From NCBI RefSeq assembly GCF_014650815.1, contig NZ_BMVR01000007.1:130976-194975 (forward strand): 64,000 bases of DNA. Reading direction: 5' to 3'. Numbering within the stretch: the stretch's first letter is position 1; every line of letters starts with the position of its first letter. Shown here one piece after another: positions 61,717-64,000 of the stretch. The position numbers were made by a program, and so were the translations under genes. The notes under the pieces are model-generated. The model searched no databases, was not told the DNA's origin, and was given only the letters and a program-made list of their open reading frames with translations. The stretch comes from Streptomyces flavofungini. Lineage in GTDB: Bacteria; Actinomycetota; Actinomycetes; Streptomycetales; Streptomycetaceae.

Positions 61717-62319
61717 GTGACAGCGGGTGAGGCGTCCGGGCGGGGGCCGCGTGCGCGCATGGTGTTCAGCGCGGCCCAGTTGCTGCGCCGAGGGGGCGTC
61801 GGCGCCACCGGCATGCGGGACGTGGTCGAGCACGCGCGGGCGCCGCGCGGCTCGCTCCAGCACTACTTCCCCGGCGGCAAGGAGCAGTTGGTCAACGAGG
61901 CCGTGGAGTGGGCGGGGCAGTACGCGGCGGGGCGCGTCGCCCGGTTCGTGGCGGGGCTGCCCGAGCCGACGCCGAGCGGTCTGTTCGCCGCGATGGTGCG
62001 CCAGTGGACGGACGAGCTGGCGAGGGCGGGCGAGACGTCCGGCTGCCCGGTCGCCGCGGCCGTCGTGGACCGCGCCGACACGAGCGAGTCCACGCGGACG
62101 GCAGCGGCGGCGGCGTTCGCCACCTGGACCGGCCCGCTGGCCGGGGCGCTCACCGACATGGGAGTACCGGCCGCCCGCGCCGAAGCGCTCGCCACCGTCA
62201 TGATCAGCGCGGTCGAGGGCGCGCTCCTGATCGCCCGCGCCGAGCGGGACGTACGCGCGCTGACGACGGTGGCACGGGAACTCGGGCCGCTCCTGGACGG
62301 GGCGGTCGTCCGGCACTGA
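61717..62319 (+). CDS. TetR-family regulator
   Basis: A 200-residue TetR protein of the LmrA/YxaF type. The helix-turn-helix reads RRGGVGATGMRDVVEHARAP then RGSLQHYFPGGKEQLVNEAV. The C-terminal domain has SGCPVAAAVVDRAD, typical of that subgroup, whose members answer to flavonoids or drugs. GTG at 61717 has GGAGG seven bases upstream. Divergent from the reductase gene, which it probably represses. Confidence 0.9.
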   Translation: MTAGEASGRGPRARMVFSAAQLLRRGGVGATGMRDVVEHARAPRGSLQHYFPGGKEQLVNEAVEWAGQYAAGRVARFVAGLPEPTPSGLFAAMVRQWTDELARAGETSGCPVAAAVVDRADTSESTRTAAAAAFATWTGPLAGALTDMGVPAARAEALATVMISAVEGALLIARAERDVRALTTVARELGPLLDGAVVRH

Positions 62320-62383
62320 GCCGACCCGCCGTGAACTCCGGCCCCAGCCCCCGGACGGCCCGGCCGCGTACCCGGCCCCCGCC

Positions 62384-63604
62384 CTACCCCCGCACCTCCG
62401 AAACCGCCGTCATCCGCCGGGCGCGCACCAGCGCCTCGATCACCACCGGATGGCCGAGATGGCGCGCGACAAGCACCAGATGGTCGCGTTCCGCGGCGGC
62501 CGGCACGTCCTCCCCGGGCAGCGCCCCGAGCAGCATGTCGGTGTCGGCGGGAGGCAGGCCGCGGCCGCGCGCGTCGGCGGCGTACAGCAGCGTCGCCGCC
62601 GCCTGCGCCGCCACGACGTCGAAGCCGACGAACCCGCGCCGGGCCAGCTGGTCCACGGCGCGGGCGGGGGCGCTGTTCATCCAGGGGCTCAGGCTGCGGG
62701 CGCCGTCCCGGATCTCGACGAGCCTGCGGGACAGGGCGATCCGGGTGTCCCAGCCGCCCCAGAGGAGGCCGGGCGCGAGGACGAGTTGGGGGTCGGCGCG
62801 CACGACGGTCTGCCACAGCGGGCGCAGCGCCTGGTAGTCGCGCCGCTCCTGCCTGCGCGCGAGGAACGACAGCCGCACCAGGCTGTAGTTGGCGACGAGA
62901 CCGCTGACGGCGGTGGTCAGCCACGCGGCCTCGGCGACGCTGTCGAGCCGCTGGCCGCCCGCCGCTCCGATCATCGCCGCCAGGACACAGACGACATACG
63001 CCATGTCGAGGGCGACGGCCAGCGCGAACTCGACGACGCAGCGCCTCAGTTCGGGAGTGAGCCGGGGCCCTTGCGGTGCCAGCAGGGCACGGCACCGCCG
63101 CACGGTCGTCGTGACGATCGCGGCCAGCATGGCGAAGTACACGAGGTGGAACGCCACGACGTCCGGGGCGTGCACATAGTCGGGGGCGAGCAGCAGGGGC
63201 CGTGCCTCACCGCTGAGGTCGGCCCGGGCGTAGAGGACCGTCATGGCGACGATCGTGGCCGCGTAGAACGGGGCCCAGACGCGGACCGTGCGGCGCAGCG
63301 CGCCGCCGGTCCGGTGCTCGGGATGCCACAGCACCGACATCAGATGGGCGTGCCCGACGCACAGCAGCCCCACGGTGTTCGCGAGCAGGGCGGACAGATG
63401 GGGCGCGCCGGACGCGGTGTCGACGGCGCGGTACACGGCGGGCGTGGCCAGCAGGAAGATGACGCCCGCGAGGAACAGCGACGACGCGGCGACCTTGAGC
63501 GGGACCGCCGGTTCACGCCGGGCGGCGAGCGCCTTGCCGGTGGCCAGGTACAGGGCGATGGCGGCGGCGGTCAGGCTGACCGAGGTGAGGATCGCGTGCC
63601 ACAT
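62384..63604 (-). CDS. MAB_1171c-type membrane protein (DUF6545-like)
   Basis: A 406-residue protein with about seven membrane helices in the first 250 residues (SVSLTAAAIALYLATGKALA onward, ending SGLVANYSLVRLSFL). A soluble C-terminal part of about 150 residues follows (RRDYQALRPLWQTVVRADPQ, WDTRIALSRRLVEIRDGARS). This is the layout of actinobacterial MAB_1171c putative transporters with a DUF6545 end. Function unknown. ATG at 63604 overlaps the upstream stop as TGATG, so it is coupled to the ImmA-like peptidase. Confidence 0.78.
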   Translation of the reverse strand: MWHAILTSVSLTAAAIALYLATGKALAARREPAVPLKVAASSLFLAGVIFLLATPAVYRAVDTASGAPHLSALLANTVGLLCVGHAHLMSVLWHPEHRTGGALRRTVRVWAPFYAATIVAMTVLYARADLSGEARPLLLAPDYVHAPDVVAFHLVYFAMLAAIVTTTVRRCRALLAPQGPRLTPELRRCVVEFALAVALDMAYVVCVLAAMIGAAGGQRLDSVAEAAWLTTAVSGLVANYSLVRLSFLARRQERRDYQALRPLWQTVVRADPQLVLAPGLLWGGWDTRIALSRRLVEIRDGARSLSPWMNSAPARAVDQLARRGFVGFDVVAAQAAATLLYAADARGRGLPPADTDMLLGALPGEDVPAAAERDHLVLVARHLGHPVVIEALVRARRMTAVSEVRG

Positions 63605-64000
63605 CAGATGCCGGCGTGCCGGTTGGTGAAAGAGGCGAGCGGCCCGGTACGGCCGATGTCGTCATCGAGGGACAGCATCAGCATGCCGACGGTGGCGAAC
63701 ACCTCCGCCGACCACTCCTCGTCCTCCTCGTAGCCGGTGCGCAGTCGCACGGGCCGGGTCAGCACCTCCCGCACCACATCGGCGGGCAGGGAGGGCAACT
63801 GGTCGGCGACGAGGCGCGGGTCGAGGAGGTCGCAGACGGTGATGGCGTACGGATCGACGTCCGCGGGGCTGCCGCTGAGCAAGTGGTACAGCTCGTGCAA
63901 CAGGACGTGCAGCCCTTGGCGTTCACTGGTGTTGGACGTGATGACGATGGTGTCCTCGGCTTCCCCCTGGACGCAGAACCCGCTGACGTGCGAGGGCAGG
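63604..64000 (-). CDS. ImmA/IrrE-like metallopeptidase, 5' end outside the window
   Basis: Only the C-terminal 131 residues are inside. The frame from the window edge reads FCVQGEAEDTIVITSNTSER, QGLHVLLHELYHLLSGS and on to the stop at 63604. HELYH is an HExxH zinc motif in the context usual for ImmA/IrrE peptidases, which cleave partner XRE regulators. Its later part has ADQLPSLPADVVREVL and EEDEEWSAEVFATVG. A partner regulator would be expected upstream, outside the window. Translation is coupled to the MAB_1171c-type gene by TGATG. Confidence 0.72.
   Translation of the reverse strand, partial: LPSHVSGFCVQGEAEDTIVITSNTSERQGLHVLLHELYHLLSGSPADVDPYAITVCDLLDPRLVADQLPSLPADVVREVLTRPVRLRTGYEEDEEWSAEVFATVGMLMLSLDDDIGRTGPLASFTNRHAGI

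Overview
The window is very GC-rich, uses GTG and TTG starts freely, keeps genes packed with ATGA/GTGA/TGATG overlaps, and carries families typical of Streptomyces (DUF574-type methyltransferases, a PopR/ClpP set, Tat-exported PhoD, many secreted proteins with Ala-rich signal peptides). I read it as a Streptomyces chromosome segment. No rRNA, CRISPR array, prophage, insertion sequence or tRNA was recognised by eye.

Region 1 (1-20.7 kb) is mostly secreted proteins and two-component signalling. It holds a DUF6214-like gene behind a 30-bp tandem repeat, a DUF305 lipoprotein, an LVIVD-repeat exported protein, a DUF418-like membrane protein, an intact NarL/DesR-type two-component pair, an exported lipase-like hydrolase and a large PQQ-dependent sugar dehydrogenase chimera. 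Next comes a decayed second two-component locus: a truncated kinase, a frameshifted kinase and a frameshifted regulator. A coupled CBM-like/PhoD pair, a DUF574 methyltransferase and an exported protein-arginine-deiminase homologue with all four catalytic residues follow.

Region 2 (19.3-22.1 kb) is a ClpP stress-protease module: two ClpP paralogues (clpP3/clpP4 type), a convergent NUDIX gene, and a PopR-like activator ending in Leu-Ala-Ala. Near-identical TCTGCC-N3-GGC boxes occur in pairs in front of both clpP and popR. The second ClpP lacks the catalytic His.

Region 3 (22-35.6 kb) is mixed: a fused SecDF, an M64 peptidase, an XRE/TPR regulator, a second DUF574 methyltransferase, a GntR regulator divergent from a GH16-like glycanase, a GNAT enzyme whose C-terminus is a minisatellite, a zinc-type CDF exporter, a gutted histidine-phosphatase remnant, a LysE exporter and a DUF4232 protein.

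Region 4 (35.8-46.2 kb) is a complete mannoside-utilisation operon: LacI-type operator, ABC importer (binding protein and two permeases), GH38 alpha-mannosidase, a fusion of a degenerate kinase domain with a mannose-6-phosphate-isomerase-like cupin, ROK sugar kinase and LacI repressor.

Region 5 (46.2-58.5 kb) has a B3/B4 protein, a divergent LysE/MocR pair, a GntR (FCD) regulator, and a minus-strand sugar or sugar-acid operon: enolase-superfamily dehydratase, zinc alcohol dehydrogenase, an unrecognised TIM-barrel-like protein, then a ChvE/MmsA/MmsB-type importer. A divergent IclR gene and three related TTTCG/CGAA sites suggest its control.

Region 6 (58.5-64 kb) has a divergent MarR/MFS pair with two matching dyads, a divergent reductase/TetR pair around a perfect dyad, and a coupled ImmA-like peptidase plus MAB_1171c-type membrane protein running off the end. 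Four micro- or minisatellites (30, 7, 10 and 6 bp units) are scattered through the window.
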